Origin: Leifsonia sp. ZF2019
Lineage (GTDB): Bacteria > Actinomycetota > Actinomycetes > Actinomycetales > Microbacteriaceae
NCBI RefSeq assembly: GCF_019924635.1
Contig: NZ_CP065037.1
Location: 2,294,001-2,358,000 of the forward strand
Reading direction: 5' to 3'
Length of the DNA: 64,000 nucleotides
This document shows positions 1 through 7,909 of the stretch, piece by piece. The notes beneath the pieces were generated by a model. The model was not told the origin of the DNA and did no database searches. It saw only the letters and a program-made list of their open reading frames with translations. Position numbers and translations under genes: made by a program. How positions within the stretch are numbered: the first letter of the stretch is position 1; each line of letters opens with the position of its first letter.

Positions 1-548
1 GCGACGAGATCGGGATGGGCGACAACATCTGGCTGCCCGACCGCGACAGCTCGCGCACGCCCATGCAGTGGACGCCCGACCGCAACGGCGGCTTCTCCAC
101 CGCCGACCCGGGCAAGCTGTTCCTGCCGGTCGTGCAGTCGCTCGTGTACCACTACAACCAGGTGAACGTGGAGGCGCAGCTCGCGCAGTCCCGCTCCCTG
201 CTGCACTGGGTGCGCAACGTCATCCACGTGCGCAAGGCCCATCCCGTGTTCGGTCTCGGCTCCATGCGCGTGCTGGAGACGGATCACGAGTCGGTGCTGG
301 CGTTCGTGCGGTCGTACGAGGGCAGCGGCACCCACTTCGGAGACCAGCCGGAGGATGTGCTGTGCGTGTTCTCCTTCGCGCACAACCCCATCTCGGTCAC
401 GCTGGACGCCCCCGAGCTCGCCGGACGCACCCTCTACGACATGTTCGGCGGGGCCGAGTTCCCCACCGTCGCAGAGGACGGCCGGTTCACGCTCACGCTC
501 GGCACCCAGAACTTCTACTGGCTGCACATCGAGCCGCGGCGCGACTGA
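1..548 (+). CDS. treS: Trehalose synthase (maltose alpha-D-glucosyltransferase), 3' part only
   Basis: Only the last 181 codons are in the window; the reading frame is already open at base 3, so the start lies upstream. TreS is a GH13 enzyme that interconverts maltose and trehalose in the cytoplasm. The first residues, DEIGMGDNIWL followed by RTPMQW, are the C-terminal catalytic-domain signature shared by TreS and close GH13 relatives. The rest is the beta-sandwich domain C, ending LGTQNFYWLHIE. The gene lies 4 kb from glgA/glgC, which fits a trehalose/glycogen function. No maltokinase or branching enzyme follows it; any such partner would be upstream of the window. The family is clear; the exact substrate preference is inferred from the motif. 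Confidence 0.9.
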   Translation, partial: DEIGMGDNIWLPDRDSSRTPMQWTPDRNGGFSTADPGKLFLPVVQSLVYHYNQVNVEAQLAQSRSLLHWVRNVIHVRKAHPVFGLGSMRVLETDHESVLAFVRSYEGSGTHFGDQPEDVLCVFSFAHNPISVTLDAPELAGRTLYDMFGGAEFPTVAEDGRFTLTLGTQNFYWLHIEPRRD

Positions 549-607
549 GCGACCACAGTTCGCCGACCCGCCCGGTGTGGCGGCCGGGCGGTGTCGTCCG
601 CTCCCCG

Positions 608-613
608 TACCCT
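608..613 (+). promoter_or_regulatory. Putative -10 of a leaderless promoter (exonuclease)
   Basis: TACCCT ends 6 nt before the ATG at 620. There is no Shine-Dalgarno sequence, so transcription probably starts at or next to the start codon. Confidence 0.5.
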
Positions 614-619
614 GACGGT

Positions 620-1303
620 ATGGGTTGGCACCACGAGCTCGGAGTCTTCGATCTGGAGACCACCGGAGTCGATGTCGAGACCGCCCGCATCGTCACCGCG
701 CACGTCGGTCTGCTGAACGAGCAGGGCGAGGTCGTGCACGGCCGCTACTGGCTGCTCGACCCGGAGGTGGAGATCCCCGCCGAGGCGACGGCGGTGCACG
801 GCATCACCACCGCGCTGGCGCGGGAGAAGGGAATGGACGCCGGCGCAGGCGTCGCGGCGATCGTCGACCAGCTCCGTCGACTGTTCGCACGTGCCATCCC
901 GGTCGTCGCATACAACGCCCCCTACGACTTCACCCTGCTCGACCGGGAGGCACGCCGCCACGGCGTGGAGCCCCTCGACTCCCCCGGTCCCATCGTCGAC
1001 CCGCTGGTCATCGACCGCGCCGTGGACAAGTTCCGTCCCGGCAAGCGCACCCTCACTGTCGCGGCCGATCATTACGGCGTCTCCCTGACCGACGCGCACG
1101 ACGCCGGGGCCGACGCGATCGCCGCGGGCCGCGTCGCCCAGGCCATGGCGCTCCGTCACGCCGAGCACCTCTCCATCGACGCCGCGGAGCTGCACCTCAA
1201 GCAGATCGACTGGTGCCGCGAGCAGGCCGCCGATTTCCAGGACTACATGCGCCGCGTGCGCGATCCGGAGTTCACCGCCTCCGGCGACTGGCCCCTGCGC
1301 TGA
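620..1303 (+). CDS. DEDDh 3'-5' exonuclease, DnaQ/epsilon-like
   Basis: A 227-residue protein consisting of one RNase-T/DnaQ exonuclease domain. It has FDLETTG with catalytic D11 and E13 (Exo I), a YNAPYDF segment with D103 (Exo II), and H160 and D165 in DAHDAGAD (Exo III, DEDDh type). No polymerase, BRCT or helicase domain is attached, so this is a stand-alone exonuclease of the type often labelled DNA polymerase III subunit epsilon in actinobacteria. Whether it acts as a replicative proofreader or in repair or RNA turnover cannot be told from sequence. The ATG at 620 is chosen because it begins just before the Exo I motif and follows a TACCCT hexamer. Confidence 0.9.
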   Translation: MGWHHELGVFDLETTGVDVETARIVTAHVGLLNEQGEVVHGRYWLLDPEVEIPAEATAVHGITTALAREKGMDAGAGVAAIVDQLRRLFARAIPVVAYNAPYDFTLLDREARRHGVEPLDSPGPIVDPLVIDRAVDKFRPGKRTLTVAADHYGVSLTDAHDAGADAIAAGRVAQAMALRHAEHLSIDAAELHLKQIDWCREQAADFQDYMRRVRDPEFTASGDWPLR

Positions 1304-1374
1304 GCAGGGGCCGCGCACTCCACCGCCTCCGCCACCCCGATTCGGGACGACCGTCGCCACGTCTGCTGCCGTTC

Positions 1375-1412
1375 GGGACGACCGCGGTGCGGCGCCGCAC
1401 CGCAGTCGTCCC
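1375..1412. repeat. Palindromic repeat, copy 1
   Basis: A 38-nt inverted repeat from GGGACG to CGTCCC, centred on GGCGCC; only one position of the two arms fails to match. The flanks (TCTGCTGCCG to the left, CAGCAGTCGCC to the right) extend the pairing, so the whole element is roughly 80-90 nt. It is the best-preserved of four copies in the window. Confidence 0.8.
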
Positions 1413-1513
1413 GTAACACAGCAGTCGCCGGACGCGGCAGCGCCGACAGCGACCGCCGAGCACGGCGGCGCAGCTCCGGTACAGGACGACTGCCACCACG
1501 TCTGCTGCGGTTC

Positions 1514-1551
1514 GGGACGACCGCGGTGCGGCGCCGCGCAGCAAACGTCCC
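1514..1551. repeat. Palindromic repeat, copy 2
   Basis: Same 38-nt span and same GGCGCC centre as copy 1. The left arm is identical to copy 1, while the right arm has several changes (GCAGCAAACGTCCC). It is followed by GAGCAGTCGCC, the same right flank as copy 1. Confidence 0.75.
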
Positions 1552-1626
1552 ATGACGGAGCAGTCGCCGCGCGGACGCGGCTCTCCGCCTCCCGGGCTGG
1601 GGGTTCTCCCCCAACTCGCTGAACGC

Positions 1627-1632
1627 TAGTGT
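1627..1632 (+). promoter_or_regulatory. Putative -10 of a leaderless promoter (DUF4190 gene)
   Basis: TAGTGT ends 7 nt before the ATG at 1640, with no Shine-Dalgarno sequence between. Confidence 0.5.
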
Positions 1633-1639
1633 CGTCGGC

Positions 1640-1954
1640 ATGAGCGATCCCAACCTGAACCCTCAGCCCCTCCCGCCGCAGCAGCAGCCGCAGTACGCTG
1701 CCGCCCCGCCCGCGCAGCCCGGCTACAACACCCTGGCGATCGTGGGCTTCATCCTGGCCTTCTTCGTCAACGTCGTGGGCGTCATCCTGGGCTTCGTCGC
1801 CCTCTCGCAGATCAAGCGCACCGGTGAGCAGGGCCGCGGTCTCGCGATCGCCGCCATCATCATCGGCTTCGCGGAGATCCTCCTCGGCATCATCTTCACG
1901 ATCATCATCATCGCCTCGATCGGCGTCGCGGCCGCCAACTACAACAGCTACTGA
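1640..1954 (+). CDS. Small DUF4190-type membrane protein
   Basis: A 104-residue protein. Residues 1-30 are rich in Pro, Gln and Ala and should be cytoplasmic. Two hydrophobic segments follow (about 34-56 and 73-97), separated by the loop SQIKRTGEQGRGL. The pattern of a first helix ending LGFVALSQIKRTGEQGRGLA is typical of the DUF4190 family of small actinobacterial membrane proteins, whose function is unknown. It stands alone, with its own likely leaderless promoter, and is convergent with rpmE2 across a strong shared hairpin. Confidence 0.8.
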   Translation: MSDPNLNPQPLPPQQQPQYAAAPPAQPGYNTLAIVGFILAFFVNVVGVILGFVALSQIKRTGEQGRGLAIAAIIIGFAEILLGIIFTIIIIASIGVAAANYNSY

Positions 1955-1962
1955 GCACGCGG

Positions 1963-2017
1963 CGCAGCGCACGAAGAGGCCCCCGTCGATACGACGGAGG
2001 CCTCTTCGTGCGCTGCG
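1963..2017. terminator. Bidirectional hairpin between DUF4190 gene and rpmE2
   Basis: A perfect 19-bp stem (1963-1981 with 1999-2017) encloses a second short stem (CCGTCG/CGACGG). It lies between two convergent genes and probably ends transcription from both sides. Confidence 0.75.
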
Positions 2018-2033
2018 GCCGGGCCGCTGCGGC

Positions 2034-2285
2034 TTACTTGCCGAAGTTCTTGTAGCGCGAGTTGAACTTCTCGACGCGGCCGGCCGAGTCGAGGATGCGC
2101 TGCTTGCCGGTGTAGAACGGGTGCGACTCGGACGAGATCTCGACGTCGATCACCGGGTAGGTGTTGCCGTCCTCCCACTCGATGGTCTTCTCGCTGGAGA
2201 CGGTGGAGCGGGTGAGGAACGTCGCACCCGAGGCCAGGTCGCGGAAAACAACCGGAGCGTAGTCGGGGTGGATGCCAGTCTTCAT
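2034..2285 (-). CDS. rpmE2: 50S ribosomal protein L31 type B
   Basis: An 83-residue L31 of the longer B type. It starts MKTGIHPDY, carries the L31 segment [13 protein letters not shown] and ends [11 protein letters not shown]. It has no cysteine at all, so it is the zinc-free form, unlike zinc-binding type A L31. In many bacteria the type B protein is induced in low zinc by Zur; I see no clear Zur box in the 124 bp upstream, so a constitutive role is equally likely. The ATG at 2285 is preceded by AAGGAAG, a good ribosome binding site. Confidence 0.95.
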   Translation of the reverse strand: MKTGIHPDYAPVVFRDLASGATFLTRSTVSSEKTIEWEDGNTYPVIDVEISSESHPFYTGKQRILDSAGRVEKFNSRYKNFGK

Positions 2286-2409
2286 CAGGACTTCCTTGTT
2301 GCGTTGGTTTCGGTCGGTCGTGCCCGCGTTACAGACGCGCGAGCGGAAAGCTCTCGGCCGCCACGAGGCAGAATGACTCGGGAGCCAGCTATCAAGTTTA
2401 GCAGATCAC

Positions 2410-3210
2410 TCAGCCTGCGGTGGTCTGACGCGCGCGAGCGGTGTAGCGGCCGTCCGTCTCGACAAGCTCGACGTCGACGCCGAAGGTGTCGCTGAGGCTC
2501 TCGCTCGTCAGCACCTCCCCGATCGGGCCCTGCGCCGTGACCTGGCCGTCCTTCAGCAGGAGGGCGCGGTTGAAGCCGAGCGGGATCTCCTCCACGTGGT
2601 GCGTCACCATGACGATGGCGGGCGACTTCGCGTCGCTGGCGTAGCCGCCGAGCAGCTGGACGAGCTCCTCGCGGCCGCCCAGGTCGAGGCTGGCCGCGGG
2701 CTCGTCGAGGAGGAGGATCTCGGGGTCGGTCATCACCGAGCGCGCGATCTGGACGCGCTTCTGCTCGCCGTCGCTCAGGCTGCCGAAGGTGCGCTGCGCG
2801 AGGTGCTCCAGGTGCCACTCGCCGAGCACGCGCAGGGCGCGACGCTCGTCGATCTCCTCGTAGAGCTCGTTCCAGCGGCCGGTCACGGCGTACGCGGCCG
2901 TCATGACGACGTCGAGCACGGTCTCCTTGCGCGGGATGCGGCGGGCCAGAGCGCTCGACGCGAATCCGATGAGCGGACGCAGCTCCGCGAGGTCGCTCTG
3001 GCCGAGCGTCTCGCCGAGGACGACGGCCTCGCCGCCGGTAGGGTGGAGGGCGGCCGCCGCGATCTGCAGCAGGGTCGTCTTGCCCGCGCCGTTGGGTCCG
3101 AGCACGACCCAGCGCTCGTCCGGCTGAACGGCCCAGTCGACGCCTTGGAGGACGGCGTTGCCGTCCCGGGTCACGGACACGTCTGAGAGCTGGAGAACGC
3201 TGCTGGCCAT
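2410..3210 (-). CDS. ABC transporter ATP-binding protein
   Basis: A 266-residue single ATPase domain. Walker A GPNGAGKTT is at 38-46, a signature LSDGEQ (slightly off the usual LSGGQ) at 145-150, Walker B ILLLDE at 165-170, and the switch His in VTHH further on. No membrane or substrate-binding subunit is adjacent, so its transport substrate, if any, cannot be named. Its placement near serB recalls mycobacteria, where an ABC ATPase gene of this kind neighbours serB2; that is a context clue only. The start at 3210 is preferred over an upstream ATG at 3228 because a TAGGCT hexamer sits 7 nt before it. Confidence 0.88.
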   Translation of the reverse strand: MASSVLQLSDVSVTRDGNAVLQGVDWAVQPDERWVVLGPNGAGKTTLLQIAAAALHPTGGEAVVLGETLGQSDLAELRPLIGFASSALARRIPRKETVLDVVMTAAYAVTGRWNELYEEIDERRALRVLGEWHLEHLAQRTFGSLSDGEQKRVQIARSVMTDPEILLLDEPAASLDLGGREELVQLLGGYASDAKSPAIVMVTHHVEEIPLGFNRALLLKDGQVTAQGPIGEVLTSESLSDTFGVDVELVETDGRYTARARQTTAG

Positions 3211-3217
3211 GCCCTCT

Positions 3218-3223
3218 AGCCTA
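3218..3223 (-). promoter_or_regulatory. Putative -10 of a leaderless promoter (ABC ATPase)
   Basis: TAGGCT on the minus strand, 7 nt before the ATG at 3210, with no Shine-Dalgarno sequence. Confidence 0.5.
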
Positions 3224-3268
3224 CCCATGCGAGGAGGTCGGAACCGACCGTGACAGGCCCCCGGCGCG

Positions 3269-4453
3269 CTACCGGCTCACCGATCGGTAGATGTCACGTG
3301 TCTGCTCCGCGATCGCAGCCCAGCTGAACGACGTCTCGGCGCGCTCGCGGCCGGCCTGGCCCATCCGAGCGGCCCGCGCCGGGTCGCTCACGACCTCCGT
3401 CAGGGCCGCCGCGAGGTCGCGGACGAACGCGTCGGGGTCGGTCGGCGTCCCGGTGCCGTCCTGGAGCTGATCGATCGGCACGAGCCGGCCGGTGACGCCG
3501 TCGACGATGACCTCGGGGATGCCTCCGGTCGCGGTCCCGACGACCGGGAGGCCGCACGCCATCGCCTCGAGGTTGACGATCCCCAGCGGCTCGTAGATCG
3601 ACGGGCACACGAAGACAGTGGAGGCCGTGAGGGCGATCCTCAGCTCCTCGTTGGTCAGGAGCCGGTCGATCCACACGACGCCGTCGCGTTCAGCCTGCAG
3701 CTGCTCGACGAGGCCGCTCACCTCGGCCAGGATCTCCGGGGTGTCGGGCGCGCCGGCGCACAGCACGAGCTGCACGTCGGCCGGGAGCATCCGCGCGGCC
3801 CGCAGCAGATAGGGCAGGCCCTTCTGGCGGGTGATCCGCCCGACGAACACGACGGCCGGCCGCGTCGGGTCGATCCCGAGCGCCCGCGCCCGCTCGTCGT
3901 CCGTCAGCGGCGTCCAGCGCTCGAGGTCGATGCCGTTGTAGACGACGGACACGCGCTCCGGTTCCAGCGACGGGTACGAGTTCAGGATGTCGCGGCGCAT
4001 CCCGTCGCTCACCGCGATGACGCGGTCGGCGGCTTCGAAGGCGGTCTTCTCGACCCAGCTCGACACGCGGTAGCCGCCGCCGAGCTGCTCGGCCTTCCAC
4101 GGCCGCAACGGCTCGAGACTGTGCGCGGTGACCACGTGGGGCACGTCGTGCAGCAGCTTCGCCAGGTGGCCGCCGGCGTTGGCGTACCACGTGTGCGAGT
4201 GGACGACGTCCGCTCCCCCGCAGTCCTGCGCCATCTGGAGATCGACCCCCAGGGTCGCCAGGGCTCCGTTCGCCTCCCGCAGCTCCGCGGGCACCGGGTA
4301 CGCCACCGTGTCGGCGGCGTCCCGCGGCTCGCCGAAGCAGCGGACGATCACCTCGATGTCGGCGCGCAGCGCGCGCACGAGCTCTGTGACGTGCACCCCG
4401 GCGCCGCCGTAGATGTCCGGCGGGTACTCCCTGGTCAGAAGATCAACGCGCAT
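3269..4453 (-). CDS. glgA: Glycogen synthase, actinobacterial GT4 type
   Basis: A 394-residue GT-B glycosyltransferase. The N-terminal half opens [19 protein letters not shown] with the nucleotide-sugar loop, and the C-terminal half has [10 protein letters not shown] and the [20 protein letters not shown] motif with the donor-binding Glu residues. It belongs to the Corynebacterium-type GlgA family, distinct from the GT5 enzyme of E. coli. The mycobacterial member (GlgM) transfers glucose from ADP-glucose to glucose-1-phosphate to make maltose-1-phosphate, so either elongation of glucan or that reaction is possible here. It is divergent from glgC, which makes its ADP-glucose donor, across only 46 bp. 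Confidence 0.92.
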   Translation of the reverse strand: MRVDLLTREYPPDIYGGAGVHVTELVRALRADIEVIVRCFGEPRDAADTVAYPVPAELREANGALATLGVDLQMAQDCGGADVVHSHTWYANAGGHLAKLLHDVPHVVTAHSLEPLRPWKAEQLGGGYRVSSWVEKTAFEAADRVIAVSDGMRRDILNSYPSLEPERVSVVYNGIDLERWTPLTDDERARALGIDPTRPAVVFVGRITRQKGLPYLLRAARMLPADVQLVLCAGAPDTPEILAEVSGLVEQLQAERDGVVWIDRLLTNEELRIALTASTVFVCPSIYEPLGIVNLEAMACGLPVVGTATGGIPEVIVDGVTGRLVPIDQLQDGTGTPTDPDAFVRDLAAALTEVVSDPARAARMGQAGRERAETSFSWAAIAEQTRDIYRSVSR

Positions 4454-4460
4454 GTCCAGA

Positions 4461-4466
4461 ACGCTA
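4461..4466 (-). promoter_or_regulatory. Putative -10 of a leaderless promoter (glgA)
   Basis: TAGCGT on the minus strand, 7 nt before the glgA ATG at 4453. It lies where the -35 region of the facing glgC promoter would be, so the two promoters overlap. Confidence 0.55.
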
Positions 4467-4487
4467 GTACAGCCCTCCAGTTGCCTC

Positions 4488-4493
4488 TACTGT
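4488..4493 (+). promoter_or_regulatory. Putative -10 of a leaderless promoter (glgC)
   Basis: TACTGT ends 6 nt before the glgC ATG at 4500. There is no Shine-Dalgarno sequence. Confidence 0.55.
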
Positions 4494-4499
4494 GGTGGC

Positions 4500-5744
4500 A
4501 TGGCAGCAGGCAGGAAGATCTTCGGCATCGTACTCGCGGGTGGAGAAGGGAAGCGGCTGATGCCGTTGACGGCCGATCGCGCCAAGCCCGCCGTCCCGTT
4601 CGGCGGTCAGTACCGGCTCATCGACTTCGCGCTCTCGAACCTCATCAACTCCCAGCTGCGCCAGATGGTCGTGCTCACGCAGTACAAGTCGCACAGCCTC
4701 GACCGCCACGTCTCGCAGACCTGGCGCCTCGACGGGATGCTGAACTCCTACATCGCGTCCGTCCCGGCCCAGCAGCGCCTCGGCAAGCGCTGGTTCAGCG
4801 GATCGGCCGACGCGATCCTGCAGAGCCTCAACCTGCTCCGCGACGAGAAGCCCGACATCGTCGTGGTGGTGGGCGCCGACCACGTCTACCGCATGGACTT
4901 CGCGCAGATGATCCAGGCCCACATCGACTCGGGAGCGGCGGCGACCGTCGCGGCGATCCGGCAGCCCATCTCGCTCGCCGACCAGTTCGGCGTCATCGAG
5001 GTCGACGCCGCGCACCCGGACCGCATCGCCGCCTTCCGCGAGAAGCCGAGCGACCCGGTGGGCCTGCCCGACTCCCCGGACGAGGTGCTCGCCTCGATGG
5101 GCAACTACGTCTTCGACGCGGACGCCCTGATCGACGCCGTCATCCGCGACGGCGACCGCCCCGACTCCAACCACGACATGGGCGGCGACATCATCCCGGA
5201 CTTCGTCTCGCGGGGCGAGGCCGGCGTCTACGACTTCAACAACAACGACCTCCCCGGCTCGACCGACCGCGACCGCTATTACTGGCGCGACGTGGGGACG
5301 ATCGACTCGTTCTTCGAGGCCCACCAGGATCTGATCTCGGCGCTGCCGGTCTTCAACCTGTACAACCGCGAGTGGCCGATCTTCAGCCAGGTGCTCAACT
5401 CCCCGCCGGCCAAGATCGTCCGCGACGGCCGCGGTGCGCTCGGCACCACCATCGACTCCATCGTGTCGCTCGGCTCGGTGATCTCGGGCGCGCACCTGGA
5501 GCGCAGCGTGCTGGGTCCGTGGGCGAAGGTCGACTCCGGCGCGAAGGTCGTGGACTCGGTCGTGTTCGAGCGCGCGGTCATCGAGCCGAACGCGTTCGTC
5601 GGCCGTGCCATCCTGGACAAGGACGTCGTGGTGGCCGAGGGCGCCCGCATCGGCGTGGATCCGGCACGGGACCGCGCGCGCGGCTTCACCGTCACGGAGT
5701 CCGGCATCACCGTCGTCGGCAAGGGAGTTCACGTCGTTCCATGA
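4500..5744 (+). CDS. glgC: Glucose-1-phosphate adenylyltransferase (ADP-glucose pyrophosphorylase)
   Basis: A 414-residue protein that makes ADP-glucose from ATP and glucose-1-phosphate, the committed step of bacterial glycogen synthesis. The N-terminal nucleotidyltransferase domain shows [13 protein letters not shown] (about 12-24), [10 protein letters not shown] and GADHVYRMD; the C-terminal left-handed beta-helix has the usual hexapeptide-like repeats ([17 protein letters not shown] onward). The open frame extends upstream to 4413, but that start would run through the glgA promoter. The ATG at 4500 matches the family N-terminus and follows a TACTGT hexamer. Its stop overlaps the serB start by 4 bp (ATGA). 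Confidence 0.95.
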   Translation: MAAGRKIFGIVLAGGEGKRLMPLTADRAKPAVPFGGQYRLIDFALSNLINSQLRQMVVLTQYKSHSLDRHVSQTWRLDGMLNSYIASVPAQQRLGKRWFSGSADAILQSLNLLRDEKPDIVVVVGADHVYRMDFAQMIQAHIDSGAAATVAAIRQPISLADQFGVIEVDAAHPDRIAAFREKPSDPVGLPDSPDEVLASMGNYVFDADALIDAVIRDGDRPDSNHDMGGDIIPDFVSRGEAGVYDFNNNDLPGSTDRDRYYWRDVGTIDSFFEAHQDLISALPVFNLYNREWPIFSQVLNSPPAKIVRDGRGALGTTIDSIVSLGSVISGAHLERSVLGPWAKVDSGAKVVDSVVFERAVIEPNAFVGRAILDKDVVVAEGARIGVDPARDRARGFTVTESGITVVGKGVHVVP

Positions 5745-6418
5745 CGTCCGCACACACGCACCAGCAGCACCCTCAGTCCCCGGCGTCGTTCCTCGTCGTC
5801 CTCGACGCCGACTCGACCCTCATCCACGACGAGGTGATCGAGCTGCTCGCCGAGGAGGCGGGCGCGCGTTCCGAGGTCGCCGAGATCACCGAGCGCGCCA
5901 TGCGCGGCGAGCTCGACTTCGCGCAGAGCCTGCGTGAGCGCGTGCGCGCCCTGGCCGGGCTCCCCGTCTCGGTCTTCGAACGCGTCGGGGAGCGCATCCG
6001 CGTCACGGACGGTGTCCCGGAGCTCATCGCCGGCGTTCAGGCCGCCGGTGGGCTGGTCGGCGTCGTCTCCGGCGGTTTCCACGAGCTGCTCGACCCGCTC
6101 GGCGCCCGGCTCGGGCTCGACCGCTGGCGCGCCAACCGCCTCGCCGTGCGCGACGGGGAGCTGACGGGCGAGGTCGAGGGACCGATCGTCGACGCCGAGG
6201 CCAAGGCGCATGCGCTGCGCGAGTGGGCCGACGCGGCGGGCGTTCCGCTCCCGCGGACGCTCGCGATCGGCGACGGAGCCAACGATCTGCGCATGATGGC
6301 GCAGGCCGGGCTCTCGATCGCGTTCAACGCCAAACCGCGGGTGCGGGCCGAGGCCGATCTCGTGATCGACCGCCAGGACCTCGCCCAGGTGCTCCCCCTT
6401 CTCGGCCTCCGCGGCTGA
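5741..6418 (+). CDS. serB: Phosphoserine phosphatase
   Basis: A 225-residue HAD phosphatase that hydrolyses phosphoserine to serine, the last step of serine synthesis. Motif I is LDADST with nucleophile D22 and acid D24, motif II is SGG at 110-112, motif III Lys is near 155, and motif IV GDGAND is at 177-182. It lacks the ACT domains found in mycobacterial SerB2 and is therefore the short form. Translation is coupled to glgC by an ATGA overlap, an arrangement that links serine synthesis to glycogen genes only by position; I see no metabolic reason for it. Confidence 0.92.
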   Translation: MTSAHTHQQHPQSPASFLVVLDADSTLIHDEVIELLAEEAGARSEVAEITERAMRGELDFAQSLRERVRALAGLPVSVFERVGERIRVTDGVPELIAGVQAAGGLVGVVSGGFHELLDPLGARLGLDRWRANRLAVRDGELTGEVEGPIVDAEAKAHALREWADAAGVPLPRTLAIGDGANDLRMMAQAGLSIAFNAKPRVRAEADLVIDRQDLAQVLPLLGLRG

Positions 6419-6481
6419 GAGGGCCCGGGAGGGACTCCCCGCTTCTGCCGCTGCGCCGATCCCCGCGCACCTCGCGGTCTC

Positions 6482-6520
6482 CGGAGGATTTCCCGCCGGC
6501 TCCGCTGCGAATCTCCTCCG
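6482..6520. terminator. Weak inverted repeat between serB and the FabG-like gene
   Basis: CGGAGGA at 6482-6488 can pair with TCCTCCG at 6514-6520 across a GC-rich loop. It lies between convergent genes and may act as a weak terminator. The stem is only 7 bp. Confidence 0.3.
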
Positions 6521-6574
6521 CAACCCGCCATACCCGGGCGTGTCACGTCGCCCATCCTCCGTTCCCTGCGGCGC

Positions 6575-7285
6575 CTAGTGCCCCATCCCGAGACCGCCGT
6601 CGACCGGGATGACCGCTCCGGAGATGTACCCGGCGTCGTCGCCCGCGATCCAGGTGACGACCTTCGCCACCTCGTTCGGCGACGCGAACCGGCCGGCCGG
6701 GATGCTCTTCTTGTATTCGGCCTGCTGCGTCTCGGGCAGGGCGGCCGTCATGTCCGTCTCGATGAATCCGGGTGCGACGACGTTGGCTGTGATGCCGCGG
6801 GCGCCGAGCTCGCGCGTGATCGAGCGCGCCATTCCGACGAGTCCGGCCTTCGAGGAGGCGTAGTTGACCTGACCGGCGCCACCGAACAGGCCCACCACGC
6901 TCGAGATGAGGACGATGCGGCCGAAGCGGGCCTTCAGCATGCCCTTGTTGGCGCGCTTGACGACGCGGAAGGCGCCGCCGAGGTTGGTCTCGATGACGCT
7001 GTCGAACTCGTCGTCGGTCATGCGCATGAGCAGCGTGTCCTTCGTGATGCCGGCGTTGGCGACCACGATCTCCACCGGGCCGAGCTTCTCCTCGATCTCG
7101 GTGAACGCCGCGTCGATCGACGCGGTGTCGGTCACGTCGGCGCGCACGGTCAGCGCCCCCTCCGGCCCCTCGCCCGAGCGGGCGGTGACGGCGACGCGGT
7201 GGCCCTGGGCCACGAACTCCTCGGCGATCGCGAAGCCGATCCCGCGGTTGCCGCCGGTGACGAGCACGGTGCGCTGCGTGGTCAT
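6575..7285 (-). CDS. fabG: 3-oxoacyl-ACP reductase-like SDR
   Basis: A 236-residue short-chain dehydrogenase. The NAD(P) motif TGGNRGIG is at 10-17, NAG at about 77-79, and the catalytic Ser, Tyr and Lys are at 129, 142 and 146 (YASSK). It ends ISGAVIPVDGGLGMGH, as FabG and mycobacterial MabA do. FabG reduces beta-ketoacyl-ACP with NADPH in fatty acid elongation. Mycobacterial mabA sits beside inhA, but no enoyl reductase gene follows here, so the substrate is likely but not certain to be an acyl-ACP. The start at 7285 has the ribosome binding site GAAGGGAAA; an upstream ATG at 7462 would overlap the divergent gene. Confidence 0.85.
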   Translation of the reverse strand: MTTQRTVLVTGGNRGIGFAIAEEFVAQGHRVAVTARSGEGPEGALTVRADVTDTASIDAAFTEIEEKLGPVEIVVANAGITKDTLLMRMTDDEFDSVIETNLGGAFRVVKRANKGMLKARFGRIVLISSVVGLFGGAGQVNYASSKAGLVGMARSITRELGARGITANVVAPGFIETDMTAALPETQQAEYKKSIPAGRFASPNEVAKVVTWIAGDDAGYISGAVIPVDGGLGMGH

Positions 7286-7349
7286 GTGGTGATTTCCCTT
7301 CGAATAGAACGGGTACCAGTCTATGGACGTACGCTTGAGGGGAATCCTC

Positions 7350-7655
7350 ATGAAGACCACGCGCCCCACGCTCACGAACCTCCCGACCTCGCCCGACGAG
7401 GAACGCCACCTCCGGATGATCCGGTACTCGGTGGCGATGGGCATCCGCGTCGTCTGCCTCATCGTGGCGGTGCTGGTCCCGGGCTGGTGGGCGGCCGTCC
7501 CGATCGTCGCGGCGGTGTTCCTCCCCTACGTCGCCGTCGTGCTCGCGAACGTGCACGGGGACCCGCGTCGAGGAGAAGCCCAGCGTCCGGGCAATATCCT
7601 TCCCATGACGCCTCCGCCGCCGGGTGGCGGCCACGAGAAGCAGGAGGGCCAGTGA
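7350..7655 (+). CDS. DUF3099 membrane protein
   Basis: A 101-residue protein with two adjacent hydrophobic segments (about 31-47 and 49-65), the second starting after PGWWAAVP. A polar Pro-rich tail follows. The N-terminal half with a Thr/Ser stretch followed by ERHLRMIRYSVAMGIR matches the DUF3099 family of actinobacterial membrane proteins of unknown role. The ATG at 7350 is preferred over 7323 because GAGGGG lies 8 nt before it. The stop overlaps the next start (GTGA), making it first in a coupled run that ends with SURF1. Confidence 0.8.
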   Translation: MKTTRPTLTNLPTSPDEERHLRMIRYSVAMGIRVVCLIVAVLVPGWWAAVPIVAAVFLPYVAVVLANVHGDPRRGEAQRPGNILPMTPPPPGGGHEKQEGQ

Positions 7656-7909
7656 TCGGATTCGGGGAGCCCGAGCCTCTGACGTGCTCGCGTGCCGGAT
7701 GCCGCGAGACGGCGACGTGGCGGATCGAGTGGCGCAACCCCCGGATCCACACCGCCGACCGGGTCAAGGTGTGGCTGGCCTGCGCGGAGCACGTGGAGTT
7801 CCTGCGGGAGTTCCTCGCCGCGCGCGACTTCCCGCTGGCGGTGAAGCCGGTTGTTGCGGCGGCGCCGGACGCGGAGCCGGTGGCGGCCGACGAGCGGACC
7901 GGCGCGTGA
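7652..7909 (+). CDS. Small Cys-rich protein of unknown function
   Basis: An 85-residue protein starting with GTG that overlaps the DUF3099 stop, with AGGAGG just upstream. C12 and C17 (CSRAGC) and C44 and H47 (CAEH) make a plausible zinc-binding site of the C-x4-C ... C-x2-H kind. Between them lie ATWRIEWRNP and a stretch of charged residues; the C-terminus is Ala/Pro/Glu-rich and probably disordered. I do not recognise a named family. Its stop overlaps the SURF1 start by 4 bp (GTGA), so it is translated with the cytochrome oxidase assembly gene and could act in the same process, but that is inference from position alone. Confidence 0.7.
   Translation: MIGFGEPEPLTCSRAGCRETATWRIEWRNPRIHTADRVKVWLACAEHVEFLREFLAARDFPLAVKPVVAAAPDAEPVAADERTGA

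Larger units (their letters stand above)
1304..1639. other. Intergenic region with two palindromic repeats
   Basis: This 336-bp gap between the exonuclease and the DUF4190 gene has no credible gene. It holds two copies of a palindromic repeat (see 1375-1412 and 1514-1551) that share about 42 nearly identical bases (1357-1398 and 1496-1537, one difference). The leaderless-type promoter of the next gene lies at its right edge. Confidence 0.8.

Noticed and set aside
1357-1537. A short CRISPR array from the two near-identical 42-nt stretches
   Set aside because: Only two copies, the repeats are palindromic over their whole length, the gap is too long for a spacer, and no cas gene is present.
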